From an uncultured Eubacteriales bacterium (lineage in GTDB: Bacteria; Bacillota; Clostridia; Oscillospirales; Acutalibacteraceae): DNA of 64,000 bases. Positions 17,322 through 25,717 of this stretch are shown here, piece after piece (within the stretch, counting starts at the first letter, position 1; every line of letters begins with the position of its first letter). Location: the NCBI GenBank assembly GCA_934445035.1, contig CAKSDI010000005.1, forward strand, positions 1-64,000, written 5' to 3'. The translations under genes and the position numbers were made by a program. The notes beneath the pieces are model-generated. The model did not search any database, was not told the DNA's origin, and worked only from the letters and a program-made list of their open reading frames with translations.

Positions 17322-17669
17322 ATGAACGAAGAAAAGAAAGTTAAAAACACAGGCGGACTTTACGCAAAAATAAAAATGCCTTTAAAGACCGCTAACATAA
17401 TGGTTGCAGTGCTTATTGCGGCGCTCATATTAGTTACGGCTTTTATTATCGGTCACAGCGGATTCACCGTTGATTTTGATACCGACGGCGGATCGCATAT
17501 CGAAAGCATTAAGCTTAAGCATTCGGATAAGATATCCTTAAGCGAAACGCCCGTTAAAGAGGGATATAAATTCGCCGGTTGGTATAAGGACAAAGCGCTG
17601 ACGCAGGAGTGGGATTTCAGCGACGGCGTTGAGGGAAGTATGACTCTTTACGCAAAATGGGTAAAATAA
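17322..17669 (+). CDS. Single-pass membrane protein with one InlB-type repeat (115 aa)
   Basis: Short cytoplasmic N-terminus, one membrane helix (about 27-47), then one complete Listeria-Bacteroides (InlB B-type) repeat: VDFDTDGGSHIE, a VKEGYKFAGWYKD core and TLYAKWVK at the end. Such repeats usually come in tandem on large cell-wall adhesins; a lone copy on a small anchored protein inside a transporter operon is unusual. It lies 27 bp after mglC and ahead of a terminator, so it belongs to the mgl operon. Function unknown; an accessory of the transporter or wall contact is possible. Confidence 0.85.
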   Translation: MNEEKKVKNTGGLYAKIKMPLKTANIMVAVLIAALILVTAFIIGHSGFTVDFDTDGGSHIESIKLKHSDKISLSETPVKEGYKFAGWYKDKALTQEWDFSDGVEGSMTLYAKWVK

Positions 17670-17674
17670 AAAAG

Positions 17675-17701
17675 GGCAGCCGGGCAAAACGCCCGACTGC
17701 C
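17675..17701 (+). terminator. Terminator of the mgl operon
   Basis: An 11-bp stem with one mismatch (GGCAGCCGGGC / GCCCGACTGCC) followed within about 10 bases by CTTTTT and later CTTTTTAATTTTT. Confidence 0.6.
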
Positions 17702-17767
17702 GAAACGCTTTTTATTGCTTTTTAATTTTTAAAATGTTAAAATAAAAGAAAAAACCCGGAGGGCGAA

Positions 17768-19363
17768 ATGAAGTATACCGTTTTAGTTGTAGACGATGAA
17801 TTCGAGCTTAGAAGAGCGCTTATCGAAAAGGTGGATTGGGAGTCCGCCGGATTTGAAGTTATAGGCGAAGCGGAAAACGGTATAGAAGCTTTGGAATGCA
17901 TTGAAAGCTTAGAGCCTGATCTTATTATTACGGATATTAAAATGCCGATGATCTCCGGGCTTGAGCTTGCAAAAAGAATAAGGGAGATAAGGCCTGCCGC
18001 ACAGATAGTGATACTAAGCGGTTACGACAGCTTTGAATATGCAAGGACTGCTATAGAGTACAATATCATAAGCTATCTTTTAAAACCGATCTCTTCTTCG
18101 GAAATGACCGAGGAGCTTAAAAATATCCGCGCTAAAATGGACGAAAAGTTTTTAAACGCGGTAAAGATACCAGATCCCGATTTAAAAAGGCAATTAAAAA
18201 AAGCGGAAACGGAAGAATTTTTACTTCCTCTTATGCTCGGCGGAAGCGAGCATAAGACCGATGAAGAGCAGCTTATTTTAAGAGCAAAAGAGCTCGGAAT
18301 AATAAAAGGCGGCGGCGAAAATTTAAGATTTTGCGTGATGGTCGTAAAATTCAAGGATATTTACAACAAGACCTGCACGACAAAAAAACACACCGATTTT
18401 TTAACGAATATTCTTTCAAAGTATTTTAATTGTGAAACGCTCATTGTATTTTCAAGAGCCGTGGTGCTTGCCGTACTAAATGAAGACGGAAAGTTATCAA
18501 ATATTTTGGAGCTTAGCTTAAAGGAAACTGTGCAGTCGGCAAAAAGGTTGCTCGATCAGTCCTGCACGATAGGCGTTAGCCGTGAATTTTACAAGCTTTC
18601 CGATTGCTCCGACGCTTATTTTCAGGCAGTTACCGCCAGGCGATACACTTCCGACGGCACAGGCGAGATCCGTTTTATAGCCGATCAGGAGCATAATTTC
18701 GAATTTGAATTTGATAAAGCCGAAAAAACTGCCGCAGGTATTGAACAGCTTTTAAAGGTGGGAACGCAGGAATCGCTTAACGATTTTGTCAATTCGCTTT
18801 ACGAAACGAATACCCCTGAAAATGCAAATCTTCTGGTGCTGCAGATAATAGCTACTGTCTTTCGAGTTGTTAGCTCGGTCGTGGATAAAAACGAGCTCAC
18901 GGAGCTTATCGGCAAGAACCCGATCTTTTCGCGCCTTACTTCCTACGGCAGCGAGCAGACTATGAAAAACGAGCTTTTAGAGTTCTGCGGCGAGGCAAAA
19001 GCTATTATTGAAAATTCAAGAAAGCGCGACAGTGAGGTCTTATGCGACAAGGTTTTAGAAATAATAAACGATAGGTATTCCGATGAGAGCCTTTCTCTTA
19101 CAAGCGTTTCCGACGAGCTTTCCGTAAGCCCGAATTATTTAAGCGCGCTTATAAAGAAAACCAAAAAGAAGAATTTTATAACTCTTCTTACGGAAAAAAG
19201 AATGCAGACCGCCTATGACTTAATAGTCTGCTCTTCTATGAAAATGCTTGAAATTTCCGAAAAGTGCGGATACAGCGATCAGCACTATTTCAGCTACTGC
19301 TTTAAAAAGTTTTACGGCGAATCGCCAAACAAATTAAGACAGGCTAAGGCGGAGGAAAAATGA
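17768..19363 (+). CDS. YesN-like response regulator, AraC-type output
   Basis: A 531-aa protein: receiver domain at about 1-120 with phospho-acceptor Asp 56 in ITDIKMP and the conserved Lys in LLKPIS; a middle region of no recognised domain; and a C-terminal AraC double HTH (about 425-525, ending HYFSYCFKKFYGESPNKLR). The partner kinase gene overlaps by 4 bp. Such pairs control adjacent sugar ABC operons, so mglBAC upstream is the likely target. GGAGGGCG precedes the ATG. Confidence 0.92.
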   Translation: MKYTVLVVDDEFELRRALIEKVDWESAGFEVIGEAENGIEALECIESLEPDLIITDIKMPMISGLELAKRIREIRPAAQIVILSGYDSFEYARTAIEYNIISYLLKPISSSEMTEELKNIRAKMDEKFLNAVKIPDPDLKRQLKKAETEEFLLPLMLGGSEHKTDEEQLILRAKELGIIKGGGENLRFCVMVVKFKDIYNKTCTTKKHTDFLTNILSKYFNCETLIVFSRAVVLAVLNEDGKLSNILELSLKETVQSAKRLLDQSCTIGVSREFYKLSDCSDAYFQAVTARRYTSDGTGEIRFIADQEHNFEFEFDKAEKTAAGIEQLLKVGTQESLNDFVNSLYETNTPENANLLVLQIIATVFRVVSSVVDKNELTELIGKNPIFSRLTSYGSEQTMKNELLEFCGEAKAIIENSRKRDSEVLCDKVLEIINDRYSDESLSLTSVSDELSVSPNYLSALIKKTKKKNFITLLTEKRMQTAYDLIVCSSMKMLEISEKCGYSDQHYFSYCFKKFYGESPNKLRQAKAEEK

Positions 19364-21096
19364 AAGAAAGATCAAAATTATCATTCAGCCTTTCAAATTT
19401 AACTATTGCCGCGGTATTCGCGGCAACCATAGCGGCAGTCGCCTGCAGCATCGGTGTGTTTGCGTCAGTATACAGCTCCGCGCTTAAGAAAAACGCGGAA
19501 GTTAATGCCGAGCAGACAGTCAATCAGGCGGCGGTGGCTGTGAATAACACCGTGGGATCGATGAAAAGCCAGCTTGATAATATCTGTGCGCTTATAAAAA
19601 GCGGAAAATCGGAAGCGGAAATAAAAAACGATTTAAAGGTGCTTTTGGGGCTTCGAAACGATATTGTTTCGGTCACGGTCTATTCGAAAAGCGGTGAAAT
19701 CTTGCTTTGCGCTTCGGATACAGAGCTTAAAAGCAATATTTTAAAATATCTATCCTTTAATAAAGAAAATTTTGATTCTTCGCCGAAATTTTCTCTTTCA
19801 CAGCCGCATATTCAGTCTATTTTCGAAAAAAGCTACCCTTGGGTGGTAACCGCGGCTGTAAAGACAGATGAAACGGTATTGGGAAACGGAACATATATAA
19901 CAGCCGATTTTAATTTTTCTAATCTTGCGGATTATATCGATCAGGCGGGAATAGGTCAGCACGGTTACTGCTTTATAGCCGACGGCTCAAAAAATATTAT
20001 CTATCACCCTGCCCAGCAGATGATTTTTTCAAATCTCAGATCGGAAGACCTTAAAAGTATCAAGTTAAGTGGCGGTGAACTTGTAAATGTCGATCACAAG
20101 ATAACCGTCGTTTCCGATACATCCTACAAAAATTGGAAAATAATCGGAATTTCTTATACCGATGAGCTTGAAAAGGAAAAAAACGGGCAGATATTCATAA
20201 GCATTTTAATAGCCCTCGGCTGTTGCATTGTTTTCGGGGCGGGAGTACTGCTTATTTATCAGAAAATTGTCACAAAACCGGTCAAAAAACTGATAAAAGC
20301 CATGAAGACCTTTGAAAGCAAGACTTCTTCATTTGAGTATGATCCCAAAGACGAGCCCGCGCTTGAAATAAGCGAGCTAAACGCTTCATTCTGCCATATG
20401 TCCGAAAGGATAAAAGAGCTTATGGAGCAGGTCAGAAAAGAAGAAAAGGAATTAAGGATCACAGAGCTTAAAGCCCTGCAGGCACAGATAAATCCCCATT
20501 TTCTTTATAACACGCTAGATTCTATCTCCTGGATGTGCGAGTCGGGAAACACTAAAGACGCCGCCGCAATGGTAAGCGCGCTTGCAAAGCTTTTCAGAAT
20601 AAGCATAAGCAGAGGCAAAGAGCTTATTCCTATTAAGGACGAGCTTAATCACGCCAAAAGCTATCTTATAATCCAAAGCTACAGGTATAAAAATCAGTTC
20701 ACCTATAAATTTGAGGTTGAAGAGGGACTTGAAAATTATCTTTGCAATAAGATAACCATTCAGCCTTTAATTGAAAACGCTATTTATCACGGTCTTGACC
20801 GAATGGTAGACGAGGGCGAGATAGTTATATCCGTTTTCGAAGATAAGGAAAATAAGGATGATATCATTATCAGCGTTGCGGATAACGGCGTGGGAATGAC
20901 AGACGAGCAGTGCAGATCGATCCTTAAAAAGAACAGGAGCGATTCGAGTGGAATAGGCGTTAAAAATGTCAACGACCGCCTGAAAATATATTTCGGAGAA
21001 AACTACGGGATAAGTATTAAAAGCGAACTTGATGTCGGAACGACCGTTACCGTTAAGATTCCGAAAATAAAAAATGCGGAGGATATCAATATATGA
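19360..21096 (+). CDS. YesM/LytS-like sensor histidine kinase
   Basis: A 578-aa kinase: two membrane helices (about 13-35 and 281-305) enclosing an extracellular Cache-like sensor domain, then HAMP, then a HisKA_7TM-less YesM-type kinase core with His 380 in NPHFLYNTLD and the ATPase N-box QPLIENAIYHG and G-box DNGVGM. Overlaps yesN by 4 bp and the next lipoprotein gene by 4 bp. The tight overlap suggests that the lipoprotein presents the sugar to the sensor domain. Confidence 0.92.
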   Translation: MKERSKLSFSLSNLTIAAVFAATIAAVACSIGVFASVYSSALKKNAEVNAEQTVNQAAVAVNNTVGSMKSQLDNICALIKSGKSEAEIKNDLKVLLGLRNDIVSVTVYSKSGEILLCASDTELKSNILKYLSFNKENFDSSPKFSLSQPHIQSIFEKSYPWVVTAAVKTDETVLGNGTYITADFNFSNLADYIDQAGIGQHGYCFIADGSKNIIYHPAQQMIFSNLRSEDLKSIKLSGGELVNVDHKITVVSDTSYKNWKIIGISYTDELEKEKNGQIFISILIALGCCIVFGAGVLLIYQKIVTKPVKKLIKAMKTFESKTSSFEYDPKDEPALEISELNASFCHMSERIKELMEQVRKEEKELRITELKALQAQINPHFLYNTLDSISWMCESGNTKDAAAMVSALAKLFRISISRGKELIPIKDELNHAKSYLIIQSYRYKNQFTYKFEVEEGLENYLCNKITIQPLIENAIYHGLDRMVDEGEIVISVFEDKENKDDIIISVADNGVGMTDEQCRSILKKNRSDSSGIGVKNVNDRLKIYFGENYGISIKSELDVGTTVTVKIPKIKNAEDINI

Positions 21097-22052
21097 AAAA
21101 ATTTAAATATTTGATCATTCTCCTGGCTTTTGTGACCTTGCTTTCCGGCTGCAAAACTAAAAGTTCCGATAAAAAATATGTGGCTGTGATAGCAAAATCC
21201 GCAAATTCCGATTTCTTTATAAATATGAAAAACGGCGCTTTCGGCGCCGCGACGGAATATAATGTAAAGGTCACCTTTGAGGGCCCTGAAAACGAAGAGG
21301 ATTACGAAACGCAAAACGAAATGATATTAAACGCCGTTAAAAACGGGGCTGACGCGATTTTACTTTCCGCTATCGATTATAACAAGTCGGATAAAGCGGT
21401 GAATACGGCTGTAAAAAACGGGGTAAAGGTAATCACTGTGGACAGCGGAATTTCAAGTAACCTTGTAAGTCTTTTTATCGGAACGGATAACAAAAGATCC
21501 GGCAGGCAGGCAGGCGAGGCCGTGCTTAACGGATTTAACTCAAACACCGATATAAATATCGGAATTGTAAGCTTTTCGGAGCAGACGGACAATTCAAAAC
21601 TTAGGGAAAGAGGTTTTAAAGAGGCGATTGCCGCAAATCAAAAGGCTAAAATAATAGGAACAAAAATTGCAAAGAGCAATATCGAAAGCGCAAAGCAAAG
21701 CGCCAAAGAGCTTTTAAAAGAGTATCCGCAGATAAATGTCTTAGTAGGGTTTAACGAATGGATAACCTTAGGAATAGGCGAGGCGGTAAAGGAAGAAAAG
21801 GCAGGAAATTATGTCAAAGCGGTCGGCTTTGACTGCAATGTTTCTTCTGTGGCTATGCTTGAAACGGGCGAAATGGATTCGCTTATAGTTCAAAATCCTT
21901 TTGCAATGGGTTATCTCGGAGTTAAAAATGCTTTAGAGCTTATAGAGGGAAATTTACCCGAATCGGATGTTCTATACACGGATACGGTGACGGTTAATAA
22001 AGCCAATATGTTCGATGAAGATATTCAAAAATTACTATTCAGATTTGATTAG
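21093..22052 (+). CDS. Sugar-binding lipoprotein linked to the sensor kinase
   Basis: A 319-aa lipoprotein of the RbsB/type I periplasmic-binding family: signal peptide with LLSGC lipobox (Cys near 20), then AKSANSDFFINMKNGA and a duplicated two-lobe fold. It lacks the MglB calcium loop. Its gene overlaps the kinase gene by 4 bp and has no ATPase or permease of its own, so it most likely acts as a co-sensor for YesM rather than (or besides) a transport receptor. That role is inferred from position. Confidence 0.88.
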   Translation: MKKFKYLIILLAFVTLLSGCKTKSSDKKYVAVIAKSANSDFFINMKNGAFGAATEYNVKVTFEGPENEEDYETQNEMILNAVKNGADAILLSAIDYNKSDKAVNTAVKNGVKVITVDSGISSNLVSLFIGTDNKRSGRQAGEAVLNGFNSNTDINIGIVSFSEQTDNSKLRERGFKEAIAANQKAKIIGTKIAKSNIESAKQSAKELLKEYPQINVLVGFNEWITLGIGEAVKEEKAGNYVKAVGFDCNVSSVAMLETGEMDSLIVQNPFAMGYLGVKNALELIEGNLPESDVLYTDTVTVNKANMFDEDIQKLLFRFD

Positions 22053-22064
22053 AAAGGGAAAAAT

Positions 22065-23054
22065 ATGTATATTGCAAAAGATAACAGATATGATGTAATT
22101 CCTTATAAACGCTGCGGTAACAGCGGACTTAAACTGCCTGCTCTCTCTTTAGGGCTGTGGCACAATTTCGGTGATAATGCAGATTATGATAATATGAAAG
22201 ATCTTATTTTCACCGCTTTCGATAACGGCATTACCCATTTTGATCTTGCTAATAACTATGGGCCTGCTCCGGGAAGCGCCGAAAGAAATTTCGGAAAAAT
22301 TTTAAAAGAAGAGCTTATGCCTTACCGCGACGAGCTTTTGATCAGCACAAAAGCAGGCTATGAAATGTGGGACGGGCCTTACGGAAATTTCGGCAGCAGA
22401 AAATATCTTCTTTCCTCTCTTGACGCAAGCCTGAAAAGGCTCGGTCTTGATTATGTCGATATTTTTTATCATCACCGCCCCGATCCAGAAACTCCGCTTG
22501 AAGAAACTATGTCGGCTTTGTCTTCTGCGGTTAAAAGCGGAAAGGCACTCTATGTCGGTCTTTCGAATTATGACGGGGAAACAATGGAAAAAGCCGCAAA
22601 AATTCTCGAAGAATTAAAAACTCCTTTTATAATAAATCAAAACCGCTATTCGATTTTTGACAGAATGGTGGAAAACAACGGTCTTTTAAAAAGCGCGGAT
22701 AAAATTAAAAAGGGTATTATCACATTCAGTCCTCTTGCACAGGGAATGCTGACTAACAGATATCTTCACGGAATACCTGAGGACAGCCGAATAAGGACCG
22801 ACGGCAGATTTTTAAAGGAAACCGCAGTGACAGCCGAGAGATTGGAGCAGATAAGAAAGCTTAATGCACTTGCCGAAAGCAGGGGGCAGACCTTAGCGGA
22901 AATGTCGCTTTCGTGGCTGCTTTCAAAAAAGGAAGTCACTTCCGTTCTTATCGGTGCGTCAAAGAAAACGCAGATACTTGATAATATAAAAGCGTGTGAA
23001 AACACGGAGTTCAGCCCGGCAGAGCTTAAGAAAATAGACGAAATATCGATTTAA
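22065..23054 (+). CDS. Aldo/keto reductase, YghZ/Gpr-like
   Basis: A 329-aa NADPH-dependent oxidoreductase of the potassium-channel beta-subunit-like branch (glyceraldehyde 3-phosphate/methylglyoxal reductase group). Catalytic Asp and Tyr are visible in HFDLANNYGPAPGSAE, the catalytic lysine in LLISTKAGYEMWDGP, and the His in DIFYHHRPDPETP; the NADP site is near TSVLIGASKKTQI. It lies 12 bp after the sensor lipoprotein gene and so ends this operon. The physiological aldehyde is unknown. Confidence 0.9.
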   Translation: MYIAKDNRYDVIPYKRCGNSGLKLPALSLGLWHNFGDNADYDNMKDLIFTAFDNGITHFDLANNYGPAPGSAERNFGKILKEELMPYRDELLISTKAGYEMWDGPYGNFGSRKYLLSSLDASLKRLGLDYVDIFYHHRPDPETPLEETMSALSSAVKSGKALYVGLSNYDGETMEKAAKILEELKTPFIINQNRYSIFDRMVENNGLLKSADKIKKGIITFSPLAQGMLTNRYLHGIPEDSRIRTDGRFLKETAVTAERLEQIRKLNALAESRGQTLAEMSLSWLLSKKEVTSVLIGASKKTQILDNIKACENTEFSPAELKKIDEISI

Positions 23055-23071
23055 AAAGTTAAGCACAAATC

Positions 23072-23235
23072 CAAGGCTCCCTCTGCGAGGGAGCTGTCAC
23101 CGCAGGTGACTGAGGGAGAGAAAAAATAAAGATTTTGCTGTCAACTTTATAGTCTATTCTAAAGTTTAAGCTTTACTCTCCCTCCGTCAAAACTATCGTT
23201 TTGCCACCTCCCTCGACAGAGGGAGGCGAGGTTTG
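23072..23235. repeat. Palindromic repeat element (MITE-like, non-coding)
   Basis: About 160 bp bounded by related inverted ends (AAGGCTCCCTCTG at the left; CAGAGGGAGGCGAG at the right). Each end contains its own nested hairpins (CTCCCTC/GAGGGAG, GTCACC/GGTGAC, CAAAAC/GTTTTG). The middle is AT-rich. No open frame. This type of GC-rich end with an AT-rich centre is a dispersed repeat known from clostridial genomes; a possible decayed end is at 13297-13334. Confidence 0.75.
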
Positions 23236-23292
23236 GTAAAATTCTAAGGCTTCCTTGAAGTCCCAAGCCAAATGGTATTAGATAAAATTAAA

Positions 23293-23328
23293 AAAATAAA
23301 CCCTTTACATAAGTAAAGGGTTTATTTT
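23293..23328. terminator. Bidirectional terminator overlapping the XRE stop codon
   Basis: A perfect 16-bp stem (AAAATAAACCCTTTAC / GTAAAGGGTTTATTTT) with a 4-base loop and A/T-rich outer arms. The TAA of the minus-strand XRE gene (23322-23324) lies inside the stem. Confidence 0.85.
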
Positions 23329-23561
23329 ATTTCCTGCTCAAGATTTTTAAAAATGTCGTCGTTAAAAAATTCGGTTATTGTCATATCAAGACCATCGCAA
23401 AGCTTTTTAAGCGTTATAACCGATAGATCTTTTCTGCTCTCATCCATAAGACTGTAGACCGTTGACGGTGTTACGCCTGAAAGTGTTGCAAGTTCGTTAT
23501 AACAAATACTTCTTGGCTTACAAATATTGTTAAGCCGCTTAACAATAGCTTCTTTTATCAT
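23322..23561 (-). CDS. XRE-family helix-turn-helix regulator (79 aa)
   Basis: A short HTH_3-type protein with the HTH at about 20-45 (YNELATLSGVTPSTVYSLMD) and no effector domain; the acidic C-terminus ends EFFNDDIFKNLEQ. AGGTGAT lies before the ATG. It is divergent from the GNAT gene, with a palindromic GCGTATACGC-type operator between them. Probably an autorepressor that also controls the acetyltransferase unit. Confidence 0.88.
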   Translation of the reverse strand: MIKEAIVKRLNNICKPRSICYNELATLSGVTPSTVYSLMDESRKDLSVITLKKLCDGLDMTITEFFNDDIFKNLEQEIK

Positions 23562-23602
23562 TTATAATCACCTGTAATAATATTATTAAAATATCCGTTT
23601 AC

Positions 23603-23622
23603 GCGTATACGCACTTGCGTAT
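23603..23622. promoter_or_regulatory. Operator candidate for the XRE regulator
   Basis: Two overlapping perfect palindromes: GCGTATACGC (23603-23612) and ATACGCA-CT-TGCGTAT (23607-23622), giving three related half-sites. They lie between the divergent XRE and GNAT genes, about 10 bp upstream of the GNAT -35. Confidence 0.6.
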
Positions 23623-23632
23623 TTTTTATCAG

Positions 23633-23661
23633 TTGAATTTTATATAATAATAAATTATAAT
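23633..23661 (+). promoter_or_regulatory. Promoter of the GNAT/PIG-L unit
   Basis: TTGAAT (23633-23638), 17-bp spacer, TATAAT (23656-23661), 31 bp ahead of the start codon. Confidence 0.7.
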
Positions 23662-23691
23662 AATTCTATACTTTAAACGGAGTGGTTCAAT

Positions 23692-24222
23692 ATGATTATC
23701 AGAAAAGCTGATAAAAGCGATTTAAAAAAAGCTTACGAGGTTTATAGTAAGGTTCTTAAAAACGAGGAAATGGGACTTACAACTATCGGTTGGATAAGAG
23801 GAGTGTATCCTACCGAAGATACAATTCAAGAAGCGATAAATGCTGACGATTTTTTTGTATGCACCGAGGATGATAAAATTCTTGCCTGCGCCAGAATCAA
23901 TCAAATACAGGTGCCCGAGTATGCGGGGGCGAACTGGGAATATAAAGATATCAAAGACGACAAAATAATGGTACTTCATACTCTTGCGGTCGATCCCGAC
24001 GCGGGCGGAAAGGGAATAGGTTCAAATTTTGTAAAATTCTATGAGGATTATGCTTTAAATCACGGCTGCACGCATCTTAGAATGGATACAAACGAGAAAA
24101 ATTCCAATGCGAGGCGCCTTTATAAAAAATTAGGATACTGCGAGGCGGATATAGTTCCCTGCGATTTTAACGGAATACCGAATATCAGGCTTGTTTGCCT
24201 TGAAAAAAAGTTAAAAGGGTAA
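23692..24222 (+). CDS. GNAT-family N-acetyltransferase
   Basis: A 176-aa acetyl-CoA-dependent acyltransferase. The fold is recognisable from the N-terminal MIIRKADKSDLKKAYEVY, the central strand VLHTLAVDPDAGGKGIGSNF (acetyl-CoA pyrophosphate loop) and the C-terminal NARRLYKKLGYCEA. Substrate unknown. The PIG-L deacetylase gene starts 7 bp later, so acetyl transfer and deacetylation genes are co-transcribed. Confidence 0.9.
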   Translation: MIIRKADKSDLKKAYEVYSKVLKNEEMGLTTIGWIRGVYPTEDTIQEAINADDFFVCTEDDKILACARINQIQVPEYAGANWEYKDIKDDKIMVLHTLAVDPDAGGKGIGSNFVKFYEDYALNHGCTHLRMDTNEKNSNARRLYKKLGYCEADIVPCDFNGIPNIRLVCLEKKLKG

Positions 24223-24229
24223 TAAAAAT

Positions 24230-25600
24230 ATGAAAATTAAAATTGCGGCGATATTTTTAATATTTATTTTACTTTTTTCAAATTTTTGCACTGTTGCAGG
24301 ATTAAGCAAATCCGAAGCCGAGGCGCAAAAGCTCGATATATCTCTATCGCGCGGCTCTTCAAAGCTTTTTGACGGCAACAATATGACATATGATAATTTA
24401 AGCGGAAAAACAGAGCTTAAATTCAATTTGAAAGCTCGATATATCTATCTGATATTTCTAAAAAAGGCGGCGTCATTTTCGGTAAACGGAGAGAAGACCG
24501 AAAATAATTTTCTTCACTGCCTTATTGATCTTAAAGAAAAGTCGGTAGGGATAACGGACAGTGTAACTCTTGATTTTGAAGAGGGTACGCAGTTAAGCGA
24601 AATTTCCGCTTATACCGACGGCACTCTGCCGCAAACAGTCGAGGATTGGAGCGCGCCCTGCGAGAAAGCGGACCTGCTCCTCGTATCTACTCATTCAGAC
24701 GACGAGCAATTATTTTTTGCAGGTGTTTTGCCGCTCTATGCGGGACAAAGAAAATTAAGGGTACAGGTAGCATATTTTACAAACCACAATGTTAATTTTA
24801 AAAGAAATCACGAGCTTTTAAACGGACTGTGGACTGTGGGAGTAAGGAGTTATCCGGAAATAAGCGAATTTCCCGACGCCTGGGCTGATGACAGACAGCA
24901 CGCCGAAAGCAATCTTTTAAAAGCAGGCTTTACTTATGAAGACGCCGTTAAATTTCAGACATATCTATTAAGAAGATACAAGCCGCTCGTAGTAGTAGGC
25001 CACGATTTTGCGGGGGAATACGGTCACGGCCAGCACATTTTGAACGCCGCAACTTTAAGCGAGGCTGTAAAGAAGAGCGGTGATGAAAGCTTTGATCCCG
25101 AAACCGCGCAAAAATACGGCACGCACACGGTAAAAAAATTCTATGTTCATTTATATAATGAAAACAAGATAATTTTAGATATCGATACTCCGCTTGATAA
25201 TTTCGGCGGAAAAACCGCTTTTGAAATGACAAAAGAGGGCTTTAAAAAGCACATTTCACAGCAGGACACCTGGTTTAGAGAATGGCTCAACGGAACTGAC
25301 GGAAACAAAAATTCCAGCGCTTCGATTAAAAAATATTCCCCTAGGGAATACGGACTTTATTTTTCAACTAACGAAAAAGAAGATGTTTTGAAAAACGACT
25401 TCTTTGAAAATATAACTACTTATGACGAGCTTGACTCGGCGGAGCAGATAAAGCCCGAAGTAAAAGAGGAAACTTTAAAAAAGCAGGAAGAAGAGAAAAC
25501 AGAAGTTAAATCAAAGCCTAAAATTATATATTTTGCAGCCGTTTTTCTTGTGTTAATTTTAATAATTTCGGCGGTTATTTTAGTTAAAAAAAGAAAATAA
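24230..25600 (+). CDS. Membrane-anchored PIG-L/LmbE-family deacetylase
   Basis: A 456-aa protein with a signal peptide (about 1-25), an extracellular domain of about 120 residues with no recognised fold, a PIG-L N-deacetylase domain with metal motif HSDDE (155-159; the usual form is HPDDE) and a later VVGHDFAGEYGHGQH, a charged linker, and a C-terminal membrane helix followed by KKRK. This predicts an enzyme anchored at the outer face that would deacetylate an N-acetylated sugar polymer or glycoconjugate. The topology is sequence-based; the substrate is unknown. Confidence 0.87.
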   Translation: MKIKIAAIFLIFILLFSNFCTVAGLSKSEAEAQKLDISLSRGSSKLFDGNNMTYDNLSGKTELKFNLKARYIYLIFLKKAASFSVNGEKTENNFLHCLIDLKEKSVGITDSVTLDFEEGTQLSEISAYTDGTLPQTVEDWSAPCEKADLLLVSTHSDDEQLFFAGVLPLYAGQRKLRVQVAYFTNHNVNFKRNHELLNGLWTVGVRSYPEISEFPDAWADDRQHAESNLLKAGFTYEDAVKFQTYLLRRYKPLVVVGHDFAGEYGHGQHILNAATLSEAVKKSGDESFDPETAQKYGTHTVKKFYVHLYNENKIILDIDTPLDNFGGKTAFEMTKEGFKKHISQQDTWFREWLNGTDGNKNSSASIKKYSPREYGLYFSTNEKEDVLKNDFFENITTYDELDSAEQIKPEVKEETLKKQEEEKTEVKSKPKIIYFAAVFLVLILIISAVILVKKRK

Positions 25601-25629
25601 AAATCGAATTTTTTAAATTTTCCAAAAAA

Positions 25630-25660
25630 ATGTTATCTTTTTCCAATAAAAAGATAACAT
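25630..25660. terminator. Perfect 13-bp hairpin after the PIG-L gene / before GH2
   Basis: ATGTTATCTTTTT and its exact inverse AAAAAGATAACAT around CCAAT, followed by TTTTATTTTG. Good terminator geometry on the plus strand. It also runs into the -35 zone of the GH2 promoter, and a related sequence (AACATTTTATCTTT) recurs at about 25690-25703, so it could double as an operator. Confidence 0.7.
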
Positions 25661-25674
25661 TTTTATTTTGCAGT

Positions 25675-25683
25675 TGATATAAT
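25675..25683 (+). promoter_or_regulatory. Extended -10 promoter of the GH2 gene
   Basis: TGA followed by TATAAT (25678-25683), with no good -35. It lies about 35 bp ahead of the start codon, which is preceded by AAGGAGG. Confidence 0.55.
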
Positions 25684-25717
25684 TAAAGTAACATTTTATC
25701 TTTAAGGAGGATAAAAA

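Noticed and set aside
23072..23235. Insertion sequence
   Set aside because: Inverted ends are present but no transposase frame; at most a non-autonomous element.
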